This document shows, piece by piece, positions 1 to 11,046 of a DNA stretch of 64,000 nt. Positions within the stretch are counted from its first letter, which is position 1. Each line of letters starts with the position of its first letter. Position numbers and translations under genes: made by a program. The DNA is from Sialis fuliginosa (taxonomy: Eukaryota; Arthropoda; Insecta; Megaloptera; Sialidae). The stretch spans positions 13,020,001 through 13,084,000 of the forward strand of contig OY540820.1 in the NCBI GenBank assembly GCA_961205875.1. Direction: 5' to 3'. The notes below the pieces were generated by a model. That model had not been told where the DNA came from, ran no database searches, and saw nothing but the letters and a program-made list of their open reading frames with translations.

Positions 1-437
1 TTTGTAGAGCATTAAATTTCCTATAATATGGGTCTACTACGTTTGCTGTAAAATATTCCCTTACAAAGATTAATCTCAATTTATTTTTAAAATTCGTGTT
101 TTGTTTTTCTAAATTGATATTTGATTGGATATATTAAATGTCATTCTGACGTTTTAAATGTCATTTTGGCGTTTTAAATGTCATTTTGACATTTGCATAA
201 ATTTAGATTTAGATTGAAATTGTCAAAAAATTAAAAATTAAAAAATATTCAGGTGCGTTTTAAGAAAAATTTCGAACTAAGATTTTTTAGTAAAATTTGT
301 ATAAAAATTAAATGGTTAACCAATGTCAGGCAATTTATCTTAACACTATCGGTTTTAGTGAATTTAGCACGAGGAAGCACTGTGCATTTACTTAACAGAT
401 GTTTTTTTCATCCAGTTCATCCGATTCTGCTGTGATT
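1..437 (+). repeat. Dispersed repeat A, copy 1 (partial at window edge)
   Basis: Bases 1 to about 400 match 5424-5765 over most of their length: the same TTTGTAGAGCATTAAATTTC start, the same AATTTATTTTTAAAATTCGTG block and the same GAATTTAGCACGAGGAAGCA near the end. The start is cut by the window edge. Bases 138-196 hold a local tandem array of a roughly 20-bp unit (TTTTAAATGTCATTTTGACG) with about three copies. Family not identified. Confidence 0.75.
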
Positions 438-1578
438 GACTCATCAGTAGCCGCCGTAATATTTTGCTGATCTTATAAATATCTATTATTGATTAGGTAG
501 TACTGTAAAATGTTATAAAATTGAACCCATTATAGCATTATTCAAATACTAGATTAAAAATGATGGATCTCAAAATATAGGGTAGGGTCGTGCAGGAATA
601 CACACTTTCGCTGTTTCAGTTTATGGGACTAAATAAAAAGATTTCAGAGGGGATGTTATAGTTTATTTAATATCTTAGGTAATCTAGCTACAAAAAAAAT
701 ATATTAATTAATTTATAAATAACGCTTTAGGAACTATTAAAAATATTGAAAGCTGCCTGAATGCGTACTCTTGCACTACCAATGGGAACAAAAGTGCCAA
801 TCACTTACAAACGTCACATTTATAGTGCATTTCTTGTGCCATCAGTCTCTACAAGAAATACATTATATCCAGTCTTGGTTCCATGAAGATTTCTGAACAA
901 TTTTCCACCTTATGTAGTTTATGAGATATTTTGTTTTGATTGAAAAGGACGGACGGACGACAATGTGAGATTAATAGGGTTTCTTCGGAACCCTAAAAAG
1001 CAAAGTAAACTTACGCGCGCACTCTTGAACGTTTTGATACTGCGCACTATGCGCACTCTTGTACTATTCTGACCAAACAACTTTGGGCCAAGTATTTAAA
1101 AAAAAAATGTACCATAACATTTATTCAAATCGCTTCAGAAAGTGTAAAATTTTATCGAGAAATGTGAATTGATTTTTAGATATTTCATTCTTGAAACGTT
1201 AAACGATATAGAATATTTCTCTGTAGGAACATATTACAAATTGTTAAAATACTGCGCGATTTCAAAGTTCGCATTAAAATAAATATAAATATTTTGAAAT
1301 GTATAAAATCTAAAAAAAATGTTTTAAACCTCTGCCCTCCTCTCTCTTTTCCAACAGAGACGCAAACACACAGATACATAACAGAGAAATTCACATTTCA
1401 TGGAACGCTGGATCCAAATCTCTGTGTGTGCTCTTATGTGTAATGTCATATGAATGACATTCAAATGCTTATGAAATTCACGTGCAAATGTACAAACTCC
1501 GAGTTATTCATTGGTCAGTATGTATACCAGTAGCGGCGGAATCAACATTTTACAAATAAACTTCAATTTTACATAACT
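438..1578. other. AT-rich intergenic DNA, no gene seen
   Basis: No coding exon or RNA gene seen. Bases 940-1000 hold a GGACGGACGGACGACAATG tract followed by a GGGTTTCTTCGGAACCCTAA inverted repeat, a common end-type of dispersed insect repeats; too short to classify. Confidence 0.5.
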
Positions 1579-2034
1579 AAGGTACTGGCACCAGTTAACT
1601 CTTTATTTAATCAATTTAATTACCAAACTCCGCAAATACAGTTTGTTTTTTAAATTATAGCCTTTTATTTTGTTTATGTTTACTCTCCAGTAATGGATAA
1701 AGTAAAACCAGTAATGAGCACGCAGTGATGGACACTTGTTAATGATTACAAAATGATAAGTACTACGACACAAAAGATATAAAAGAAAGAATCGTCAAAT
1801 TTGAAACAGTTTAAAACAGTTGTTATGATAATATAATAATTAATAAACAAATTATACTAATAATTAGTTTAAATGTCCACCATTTTAACACCTACGCTGA
1901 AAGACAGTTGAATGTATATAGATTAATATTCAGAAATGGTATTAATTAAATATCAACAAATATTTCTAATTCGGTACATTTAATTAAAGAATAGCCATTA
2001 CTGGGTTCATATCCAAGACTGGTGCTAGTACCTT
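1579..2034 (-). mobile_element. MITE family B, copy 1 (456 bp, inverted orientation)
   Basis: The ends read AAGGTACTGGCACCAGT and, in reverse complement, AAGGTACTAGCACCAGT. The body is the reverse complement of the copies at 3341, 13264 and 39428, sharing the segments around the Asn-free stretch GTTTAAATGTCCACCATTTT and TACTACGACACAAAAGATAT. It has no coding capacity, so it is a non-autonomous DNA element. Flanking TA-rich bases prevent a firm target-site call. Confidence 0.8.
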
Positions 2035-2569
2035 ATTGATTTTATATTTATTTATTTAGGTACAAATCAGTACCTAATAAGAAATATACAGTTCACTTTA
2101 TTTTATTTTATTACCTAATGTTAAATGTCATTTTTGTTTATGTCTTCCTAAAGAAGAAAGTATTGTGATAATAGGGTTGACCTTTAAAATGAAATAAAAT
2201 TGGGTTTCCGCATGGAGCACAGCCATGTGTCTGTCTCTCTTGGTATATGTCTGCATCTGTCATTAGAATTTACGTTCTCGATTGCTTCTGTAAACCGATA
2301 AGATAATTTATTTTTTATTTTTTGACGTGACTAACGTTTAGAGTTTCAAGCCAGATATTGGGTAGGCATTTAAGAAACTTGATGTAACGCGCAGAGATCA
2401 TTTTTGCGCGCTAGCGTAAAATAATCAGTATATCTCGGCACTCAGAACAGGTACCACGCGGGTTTTGGTCTCAAATTATAGATTTACGAGGTACAAGTAA
2501 AAATCTAAACATTTAACCAGTTTTAATGGGTGATAAATTTAATATTATACAAAAACAACAACAAAAAAT

Positions 2570-2865
2570 TAAATTTTGTATGTCCACGATTGCGTTTGTA
2601 AAATTAATTTAATACATTTAAAGAAAATAGTTGGATATTAGAATATATTCTCTACGACCTAACGTTTTTAATTTTTTTGATTAAAGTTTTTTAAATTAAA
2701 TAAAAAAATAAAAAGTAAATTTCGTATTTCCACAATTTCGCTTGTAAATAGTAGTAAATACATAAAAAAAACAGTACCTATATTAGAATATATTCTCTAC
2801 GCAGTAACGTTGTTAATTTTTTGATTAAAGTTTTTTAAACTGAATAAAAAATAAAAAGTTAAGCA
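2570..2865. repeat. Degenerate 145-bp tandem duplication
   Basis: Two adjacent units with a 145-bp period. For example AGAATATATTCTCTACG occurs at 2640 and 2785, and a related TCCAC..TT.CG.TTGTAAA block occurs at about 2582 and 2727. AT-rich and non-coding; class unknown. Confidence 0.7.
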
Positions 2866-3340
2866 TGCAACTATCTGTCAAAAACTCAAAGAGATCTGTC
2901 ATATAAATTTAATACCCCGTTTGAAAGTGTTTGCAAGCAGAAATCGGCGAAATCGGCATTAATAAACATTAATAAACTGCGACTACCAAAACTTTTCTAT
3001 CGAATTAAAATAAAGTAATTAAAAATATATTCTAATAATGTTTAGTTCAAAATTATAACAAAAACATATTTTCTGCTTCCCAAAATTGACAACTCCATTT
3101 ATTGATCGAAAACCAATGAAATGACTCTATTTAATTATATTATTTATCTTCGCCGCCACTGTCGCTGATAAGTTTTATGTTCTGGACACATTTTATACCT
3201 ACGTAGATACGTGATTCATGTAGGTATGTACATAACTCATTATTCTGATTGTTGTTAATCCATCAACTTAATATATATACGTTACTAGAGATTAATTGAA
3301 TTCATATATTATGTATTTATTAAAAAATAATTAACTTAAT
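2866..3340. other. AT-rich intergenic DNA, no feature seen
   Basis: No open frame, RNA gene or recognisable repeat was found between the tandem duplication and MITE copy 2. Confidence 0.5.
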
Positions 3341-3872
3341 AAGGTTGTGGCACCAGTCTTGGCAAGAACCCCAGTAATGCCAAAATTGTAATTAAATGTA
3401 CTGAAATAGAAATATATGTTGATATTTGATTACCACCATTTCTGAATATTAATCTACATACATTTAACTGTCTTACAGCGTGATTTAATGACAATCGGCC
3501 AATAGGTGTCAAAATGGTGGACATTTAAACTAATAATTAGTATAATTTATTTATTAATTATTATATTATCATAACAACTGGTTTACATTGTTTCAAATTT
3601 GATAATTCTTTCTTTTATATCTTTTGCGTCGTAGTACTTATCATTTTGTAATCATTAGCAAGTGTCCATCACTGCGTTCTCATTATTAGTTTTACTTTAT
3701 CCATTATTAGAGAAAAAATATATACAAAATAAAAGGCTATAATTTAAAAAACTGATTAGATAAAGAGTTACTTGTTTTATTAGTAACATGAATTCATGAG
3801 AATTACAAAAAACAAGTCTATTAATCCAAAAAACCGAAAACTTGCTCTTATAGCGGCCATACTTGGTACCTT
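3341..3872 (+). mobile_element. MITE family B, copy 2 (532 bp)
   Basis: Starts AAGGTTGTGGCACCAGTCTT and ends CATACTTGGTACCTT. It is nearly collinear with 13264-13789, including CTGTCTTACAGCGTGATTT and CTTGCTCTTATAGCGGCCAT. It is inverted relative to copy 1, which lies 1.3 kb away. No coding capacity. Confidence 0.85.
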
Positions 3873-4687
3873 ATCTATCAATTGATTATGAGCCAAACAA
3901 AACCCAGAAAAGATTTTTAGGAGACTATAATATATTTCAGTATATATTCCGTTACCGAGATATAAGGTTTACGTTTAATGTTTTAAAATCATTAACCATA
4001 AAAATGAATTTATTAATAAAATAACTAAGTTTAAACAAAACATAAATTGTTTTAGGTGAAATCATAAAATCCATATTAACTTAAATTAATAAAAAAATCT
4101 AAACCACCCTTAACTATACAAAATAATCTAAACGCATAAAAAATTTCATCTATAAAACCATTTATATTTAATACCCGTATCTGCATCAAGTTGAAGTAAG
4201 TTCATAAATAATAAATAACAAAGAATTTCAATTATACATTGAAAGTTTTTTTTGCAGAAGACGAATTTTAAATGCTACAGAAATATAAATCCGCCTGGAA
4301 AATCACATTGCGGTTCAAAGGTCCCTTTGAAAGCATATTTTACTTTCTACTGTCAAATAAACTTGTCCCTGCTTCATTTAAGTGGAATATTAAATACCCT
4401 GCATAAAAAGACAATCTAACTGTGCCGTGCTTTCTCGTTTCCTTTATGTTTTGCATTCCAGCGTAACTTCAATGTTTTGTTTTCAGAAAACGGTTTTATT
4501 ATTATTATTGTTTTCAGTCTTAGATTTCCTTCCGTAGTACATCTTACTCAAATGTGTTTCTTATTTACTATCAAAACGGTTATTTTTTATTTTTTTTTTA
4601 TAAAACAACACTATTTGTCGACTGGTTCTAGACCTCTTTCTTATATAAAGAATAGGACGAATATCAACTATCCCTTTGTCTAGGAGA
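3873..4687. other. AT-rich intergenic DNA, no feature seen
   Basis: No supported feature. A 68-residue frame at 4477-4683 has no recognisable sequence or context and is probably chance. Confidence 0.5.
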
Positions 4688-4695
4688 GGTTAGAG

Positions 4696-4984
4696 CAGGG
4701 ATGGGGAACCTGCGGCCTTTTCAGTACTTCATTGCGGCCGGTAATTATTTCAATTATTTATAATATATAATTTTTCTTCTCAATTTATTTTTAATTTTAT
4801 TCTGCCAACAAACAACAAAATAAAAATCAAACGTAAATTAAAATTGGCTATTGCGCGTATATTCTGAAGTTATTTGATATGAACTTCCTAGTAGGGATAT
4901 ATTTCATGACAAAGACTATACGGCCTGCTTATTATTTTTAAATTTAAATGTGGCCTTCTATGATAAAAAGGTTCCCCACCCCTG
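4696..4984. mobile_element. hAT-type MITE with 8-bp target-site duplication (289 bp)
   Basis: Begins CAGGGATGGGGAACCTGCGG and ends GGTTCCCCACCCCTG, giving terminal inverted repeats of the CAGGGGTGGGGAACC type characteristic of hAT elements. The flanks are GGTTAGAG (4688-4695) and GGTTAGCA (4985-4992), an 8-bp duplication with two changes at one end. The interior is AT-rich with no frame, so the element is non-autonomous. Confidence 0.85.
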
Positions 4985-5184
4985 GGTTAGCATATAAGCA
5001 GACAAATAACGTAAGAATAATCGCGACAAAAAAAAGTTGTGTAACCACACAATGACTATCTAAAGGAACCTTTCGGATCCAGGGATATGAACATTTTAAT
5101 AAAAAAATAAAATATAATAAAAAATATCATATCAATTTATGACAACGATTGATCAAAGCGATTTAAAAAATAGTGGAAAATAAA

Positions 5185-5765
5185 GTGTCTGTCTGTCTGT
5201 CCGTCCGTCCGTGTGTCCCCTGAATCCTTGTTACACGCATAACTCATGAACCACTGAACCGATATTATTGAAACTTGATCGGATGGTTGGGTCTGGCTTG
5301 AGGACGGTCCCATTTCAAATAATCAAAATCGTGTGTAAGGGGGAGGGGTGACACCCCAAAATATTTATTTTTTCAAGATATCTCAAGTACGACACATGTT
5401 ACGTGAAAATTTTATAGAATATTTTTTGTAGAGCATTAAATTTCCTATAATATGGGTCTACAACTTTGTTGTAAAATATTCCGATACAAAGATTTATCTC
5501 AATTTATTTTTAAAATTCGTGTTTTGTTTTTTTAAATTGATATTTGCTTTGATATATTAAATGTCATTTTGACGTTTTAAATGTCATTTTTCTCAGGTGT
5601 GTCTTGAGAAAAATTTCGAAGTAATATTTTTTAGTAAAATTGTATAAAAATTAAATGGTTAACCAATTCCTGACAATTTATCTCAACATTTAAATTGTTC
5701 AATAATTAACTATACCTTTGTGAATTTAGCACGAGGAAGCACTGTGCATTTACTTGGCAGATGTT
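5185..5765 (+). repeat. Dispersed repeat A, copy 2 (most complete)
   Basis: Runs from a CTGTCTGTCTGTCCGTCCGT tract through TCATGAACCACTGAACCGAT and GGACGGTCCCATTTCAAA to GCACGAGGAAGCACTGTGCA. The first half recurs at 6600-7110 and the second half at 1-400. A deleted inverted copy lies at 15243-15620. The family is unclassified; the shared GCTTCCTCG near both ends of the composite suggests subterminal inverted repeats. Confidence 0.75.
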
Positions 5766-5987
5766 TTTTATAATCATTTCGATTTTTTCAAAATATTCTT
5801 TGTATCCTCCACTCCGAATGTAATCCAAATTATATGATTTAAAATATTTGTATAGTAACTGATCTTTCCACGCCAACGTTTCATTGCACTCTTCAGTTGA
5901 TGCTATAACAAAAACCATATAAATATAATGAATCATTAAATGAAAATCTGAAATGTTTAAATAAATAATACAAGTGCATTGCGACAT

Positions 5988-6240
5988 TTTGAGAATCTCC
6001 AGCTAAAACGGGTAGTGGTAGTGTGCAGGAGATGGAGTTGAAGAAGAAGGAGACGGGCAGAGAAAAGAAATGAAAACGTAATATAAACGTAATCCCGGGC
6101 GTGCATGGGACTGTTCATGTATGGCGGTGGAGTGAAATGGCGTCGCCGAGCTCAGCTGTGCGCCGCGGCCTGGGATTAACTCTGGCCGACACTCTCTACG
6201 TCTCTCAATCGATATCGCAATATACAGGGTGCTCTTTATA
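5988..6240. other. Locally GC-rich segment of unknown function
   Basis: A purine-rich stretch (GGAGTTGAAGAAGAAGGAGA) followed by about 130 bp unusually rich in G, C and CpG (GCCGAGCTCAGCTGTGCGCC). It has no convincing open frame. It could be an old transposon fragment or an unannotated promoter or exon. Confidence 0.35.
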
Positions 6241-6415
6241 GAGTTACTCTTCTGTTGTTGTTTTTAATCAATTGTTTAACCCATTAACGACCGTGATCGT
6301 TGATTTTATAACATGTTTTTGAATCTAAATTTTATGTATGTAACAAAGTTGTAAATAGATCAAAGGTGAGTTTCTTTATGTTTTTAGGTGTGCTGAAACT
6401 GAATCCGGGTTCAGA

Positions 6416-7130
6416 ATTAGGTTTTTAATCAATTGTTTAATCAAACCCCCCTATGGTAATGGCCATTTTGCTTCCTCGCAATATCGAAGATACGAGAAGC
6501 TATGTGATCGTTTCAGATTGAGACAAAAAAAATGTTCTCCGATTTGAAAATTTTAAATTGATTTATCCGTTTCACGTCAACGCAAACACTTTTCGTTCCG
6601 TGTCTGTCTGTCTGTCCGTTCGTGTGTCCGTCCGTCCGTCTGTCCCCTGAATCCTTGTCACACGCATAACTCATGAACCACTGAACCGATATTAGAGTTG
6701 CTCTTCTGTTGTTAGGTTTTTAATCAATTGTTTAATCAAACCCCCCTATGGTAATGGCCATTTTGCTTCCTCGCAATATCGAAGCTACGAGAAGCTATGT
6801 GATCGTTTCAGATTGAGACAAAAAAAATGTTCTCCGATTTCAAAATTTTAAATTGTCAACGCAAACACTTTTCGTTTCGTGTCTGTCTGTCTGTCCGTTC
6901 GTGTGTCCGTCCGTCCGTCTGTCCCCTGAATCCTTGCCACACGCATAACTCATGAACCACTGAACCGATATTATTGAAACTTGGTCGGATGGTTGGGTCT
7001 GACTTGAGGACGGTCCCATTTCAAAATCGTATGTAAAGGGGAGGGCTGACACCCCAAAATATTTATTTTTTCAAGATATTTCAAGAATGACACATGTTAC
7101 GTGAACATTTATTTTGCCCCCTCTGTAACT
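6416..7130 (+). repeat. Dispersed repeat A, copy 3, with a ~295-bp tandem duplication
   Basis: The segment TTTTTAATCAATTGTTTAAT..GTAATGGCCATTTTGCTTCC..CCGTCCGTCTGTCCCCTGAA occurs twice, starting at about 6418 and 6713. Both carry the CTGT/CCGT tract, and only the second continues to the GACACCCCAAAATATTTA end. The duplicated units are nearly identical, so the duplication is recent. Confidence 0.85.
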
Positions 7131-7375
7131 ACTGGTTCAAAAAATCTGAAAAAAGGCTTTGGTGGGACTACCAACTACAAACACTAAAGTCAACAATATC
7201 TTTTTAAATTTTGGAACAATAGGGAGGGGCGTCAAATATTTTTTTATTTTTATTTAATATTGTTAAAAAAATAAGAAAGAGGTTAAATTTCCGCTGCTTT
7301 GGTTATTCATTTTAACATGCCACATGCCTTGGTATAAAACAATTTTTTTTAACCTACCTTTAGCAGATTAGCTGG

Positions 7376-7486
7376 TTTGTAAAAAAGCTGGCTTGTTAGC
7401 TTGTGAACATGATTACACTGGGCGAGTTTACAAGCAGCTTGTAAAAAAGCTGGCTTGTTAGCTTGTAAACTCACTCAATGTAATCG
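7376..7486. repeat. Short direct and inverted repeat cluster
   Basis: TTGTAAAAAAGCTGGCTTGT appears twice, 63 bp apart (about 7377 and 7440). Inside this, GATTACACTGGGCGAGTTTA (from about 7411) is inverted as GTAAACTCACTCAATGTAAT up to 7486. It is probably a small fold-back element. Confidence 0.7.
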
Positions 7487-8090
7487 ACGCTTAAGTGATA
7501 TTTTAAACGCCTGTATATAAATCACTTTGCTTTTATGGCAGAGCATATATTTTCCAGAATGTTCGTGAACATCTTTGTCAGAAATTGAAATTTAAATATT
7601 CCAACCTGTCTATCTCTATTGTATATCTACTTCTACTGCACTGACATACAAAAATATCTACATATAACAAAAAATAAAGTTGTTAAAAAATAACTATTAT
7701 GTATATGCTTATTCAGTTTATTTAACTCAAAATCTTTTTATCATTAACAACTTGATTGAACATTTCCAAAAAATTGTAATTTTTCTTTCAGTGAATTTGT
7801 ACACATTTAGTGATTTAAGGGGAAAAGTAAATTTAGGGTTATGTACAAATGTAGGGGTCTTTAAATCCTTAGATTTTGGAAAGAGAAGATTTGCATGAGA
7901 TTTTTGAATTTAAATAATTTTGAATACATTTTGTGAAAATGCGGGGGGAAAATTAAAACAAAAAGCATCTTAATAGAAACGTGAAATTTCAGGGGTGTCT
8001 TTTTTATGACGTAAGCACCCACCAAGAAAAGATTTTTCGAAATTCAACAAACGAGGGTAAAAGTTAGCGTAAAAACAATTTTTAACTAAG
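7487..8090. other. AT-rich intergenic DNA, no feature seen
   Basis: No supported gene. A 72-residue frame at 7680-7898 lacks any recognisable sequence. Confidence 0.5.
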
Positions 8091-8335
8091 AGCCGTGATC
8101 TTTATGATTTTTTTATAATGAATAAAAAGCAAAAAAAGAAAAAAGGAATATTTCATCCCTTGTCACATATGATGGGTTAAAATTGGTTCCATTCGAACCG
8201 GTAGTGGGGGTTTTAGGTGGGAAACAACCCCATATCTCGCATTGGAGCCGAGATATTTACAATTTTCTATAATGAATAAAAGACAAAAAGATTAATTTAA
8301 TACGTCATCCCCTGTCACTCTTCCACGGGGGTTAG
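8091..8335. repeat. Degenerate ~155-bp tandem duplication
   Basis: AGCCGTGATCTTTATGATTT..ATAATGAATAAAAAGCAAAA (from 8091) and AGCCGAGATATTTACAATTT..ATAATGAATAAAAGACAAAA (from 8246) are followed by matching CATCCCTTGTCAC and CATCCCCTGTCAC. It is a diverged two-copy array, non-coding. Confidence 0.65.
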
Positions 8336-9144
8336 TAGTAATTAATAAAACAAATCAAACATAATGTAGATGCAATTCATCTTACAACAAAACCAATCTG
8401 AGAAAATTATTACATAAAACGTATATATGTATAATACACATACATATATATGTATATATTATGTATATGTACAGTTTACATTGAATTGAAGTAGTTTTGT
8501 TTTACTGTCAAAAGCAAATGCACCCTTGATCCTCTCAAACCAATCATTTTAGATAAATTGTATCTATCGGTGCGTTATTGCAACATATACTAGGTACTTT
8601 TGCTATTCATTCCGTTATGTAACGAATGATATCAATATTATTGTCACATCGATATTAATGCATAGTATAAATTACATATGAATAGACGTATTTGTCGTAT
8701 ATTGCTTTTACATACATAGATACATATATTATGTCGCTGATTTTTTATCAGTGGCTTACATAATATGTGGTACAATATTATATAAAAATTATTGTTTCGG
8801 TTAACAACGATCATGTTTGAAATATTTATCTACGATTTGATAATTTTTATTAAATAAGTATAGTTAAATTATTCCTATATTAAAATAGTTAGTACTGAAT
8901 AACAAAAATTAGTTCATTTAAAAAGATTTTGGGGTCTGAACGAACAAATTTTGTTATTGGTAAAATATAAAATATAAATGTTAGTTTCCAAGTTATATTT
9001 TAAATCGTATGTATTGTATATTTTCAATGTTCGATTTATGAATAAACAAATTATTATTATTTTTATGTTAATTATTACTGTAATTATTATAATTTTAGAA
9101 TTACTTTTTAAAATCTCCTATACCTGTACCAAATATTAATAATA
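8336..9144. other. AT-rich intergenic DNA with a TA/CA-rich microsatellite
   Basis: Bases 8405-8470 form an imperfect ATATGT/ACATAC microsatellite. The rest is AT-rich and holds no gene or element I can support. Confidence 0.55.
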
Positions 9145-9148
9145 TTGA

Positions 9149-9624
9149 CCCATTAACGTCCAAAAGAAAACAAAAACATGCAGAAGATTTTTTAAAATGA
9201 AATTAAGTACACATACAAAATATTTAACTAAATATTATAACAATAACTTTTTTTATATTTAGAAAAAAAATAACAGTGTGCATTCGAACGAGTAAATTTT
9301 GCAGATATGAAGCCTATTTTGTGTGAGACTGTTTTTCTGATATTATTTTTTTAAATAAACTACATTTAAAAATCAAGTTATATGTATATTTAAGTTATTC
9401 CATATGATTTAAACAAAATTCTAAATCACATGTTTCAATTGGATAAAATATATTAGCATATCACATTCCTCTATTCATATACAAATAATTCGCAGCAATT
9501 AAAACACATTTGTTGCACTACTAACATCTGATTTTTAAGGTAATATTGTGAACTAATATCCATAGAAAGCAACACGAATTATAAAATGAGATGTACACAA
9601 GTGTGTACGGCGGGCGTTAATGGG
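9149..9624. mobile_element. piggyBac-like MITE (476 bp)
   Basis: Starts CCCATTAACGTCC and ends GGGCGTTAATGGG, so the termini are near-perfect inverted repeats starting CCC. The right flank is TTAA (9625-9628) and the left flank is TTGA (9145-9148), consistent with a TTAA target duplication carrying one change. The interior has no frame. A second, orphan CCCATTAACGACCG end following TTAA lies at about 6276-6291. Confidence 0.65.
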
Positions 9625-9628
9625 TTAA

Positions 9629-10759
9629 TATAATGATTTGCATTGAAAATATATCAAAAGCGTAGATAGGATTTCTTGCGCCCTCCTGAAGGACCTTTAT
9701 TCACAAAAAATAACTAAGTTTAGTTTTATTATCATTCATTGCCCCTACAGAAGCTCTAGCATAGGGGCCTGGGGCTTAGAGAGGCCTAGAGCGGTATGTC
9801 AACAAGCTTTTTTTGTCGTCGTCTAAAAAAGACTTGGTGTTTTTTTAGTACTAACGGGTCCGTCGAAAATATTGGCTCGGGGACCCGCAATAAGATGTGG
9901 AAGCCATACTATATTTTACTGGTTGATTTCTCACGCCTCTGAACTATCTATATTACCATATAAATATCTTTTAGAAAGAGCAAAAACTATTATCATATAA
10001 TTACAATTATACCTGAACCGTACCATAGATAAAGCAAAAAATTGTGTCAATAAGACAATAGAGGCCGATACAATTTAATAAACATCACAAAACACGTTTT
10101 TAAAAGTACAGTAAACGCGAAACAATAAAGTCTGTACTAACACAAAAATTAACCAAGCATGCAAGACTACAGTGTCTACAGCATTACCCCTTGTGTTCTA
10201 CAACCCCTCCTCTCAAACTCTGAGTGACGTCAAAGCCATTGTTTCTGTATATTTAACATTCACTGCGGGAAGATGTCTAGTGACTTTATCTTTTTCTCTT
10301 TATTTAACGAGCATAATTTATTTAATTTGTGTTTCTCTTATAGACACCACGTAGTCTAATTCAATGAAACGACGTGTTCAAAATGTCACAACCGTATGGT
10401 TTATTGTTTAGATATATGTTGTGTTGTATGCGCTATTTAACGAAAGAATAAAAAGTTGGAACTATCTTTTTGTTTCATTTTGAAAGTAACATACATTATA
10501 TTAAATTTAAATTAAAATATTCATTAAATTAACAGAATTTACAGTATAATATCTCGGTAACGGGGAAAGATATTTGAATGCGCAATAATTTAAATTAAAG
10601 AGCAATCCAGTGTCTTTAAAATAATATGTAACTGTAATTTTTTTTTTATAGTTAATCATTTTTTTTTAAATGATGTATGGTTTTTTTATAAAAATAATCT
10701 TATTTTGAGAGCATTTTTCAAACGATTAACCATAATAAATGTTTGACTATCATTTTAAA
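9629..10759. other. Intergenic DNA, no gene supported
   Basis: Bases 9660-9930 contain GC-richer fragments (ATAGGGGCCTGGGGCTTAGA, GGCTCGGGGACCCGCAATAA) that look like eroded ends of GC-terminated DNA elements similar to those near 58.5 and 60.2 kb. No reliable borders or open frame. Confidence 0.45.
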
Positions 10760-10760
10760 A

Positions 10761-11046
10761 GATAATAGTGTACGCTATATTTAAAAAAAAAACTGGAGTC
10801 TCCTCGATCGCGCCAAGCTGACATATTAACTATTCAACTTATTTGTTAAATTTTCAATTTAAATTTCTTAATAATAGCCGAAGGCGCACTCGAAGGTCTT
10901 CGGGCATTAGTTAGTCTTAAAGATAATGGTGTCAGCAATATTTAAAAAAAAACTGGAGTTTCCTCGATCGCGCCAAGCTGACATATTAACTATTCAACTT
11001 ATTTGTTAAATTTTCAATTTAAATTTCTTAATAATAGCCGAAGGCT
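10761..11046 (+). repeat. 161-bp tandem unit, locus 1 (about 1.8 copies)
   Basis: GATAATAGTGTACGCTATAT at 10761 and GATAATGGTGTCAGCAATAT at 10922 begin units that share TCCTCGATCGCGCCAAGCTG and TATTCAACTTATTTGTTAAA. The period is 161 bp. The linker ACTCGAAGGTCTTCGGGCAT sits between them. The same unit, inverted and with the same period, is at 60,449-60,770. Confidence 0.85.

Noticed and set aside
360..395. Recurrent peptide-like string around NLARGSTVHLL in several frames (also near 5720 and, on the minus strand, near 15280)
   Set aside because: It comes from the shared DNA GAATTTAGCACGAGGAAGCA of repeat A; flanking frames differ between copies, so it is not a conserved protein.
5185..5230. 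Possible tRNA-derived SINE promoter in the CTGT/CCGT repeat
   Set aside because: I could not find convincing A and B boxes or a 3' poly(A) tail; the family behaves more like a DNA element.
10172..10354. 60-residue plus-strand frame
   Set aside because: Hydrophobic AT-rich translation with no family resemblance, no splice context and no supporting neighbours.
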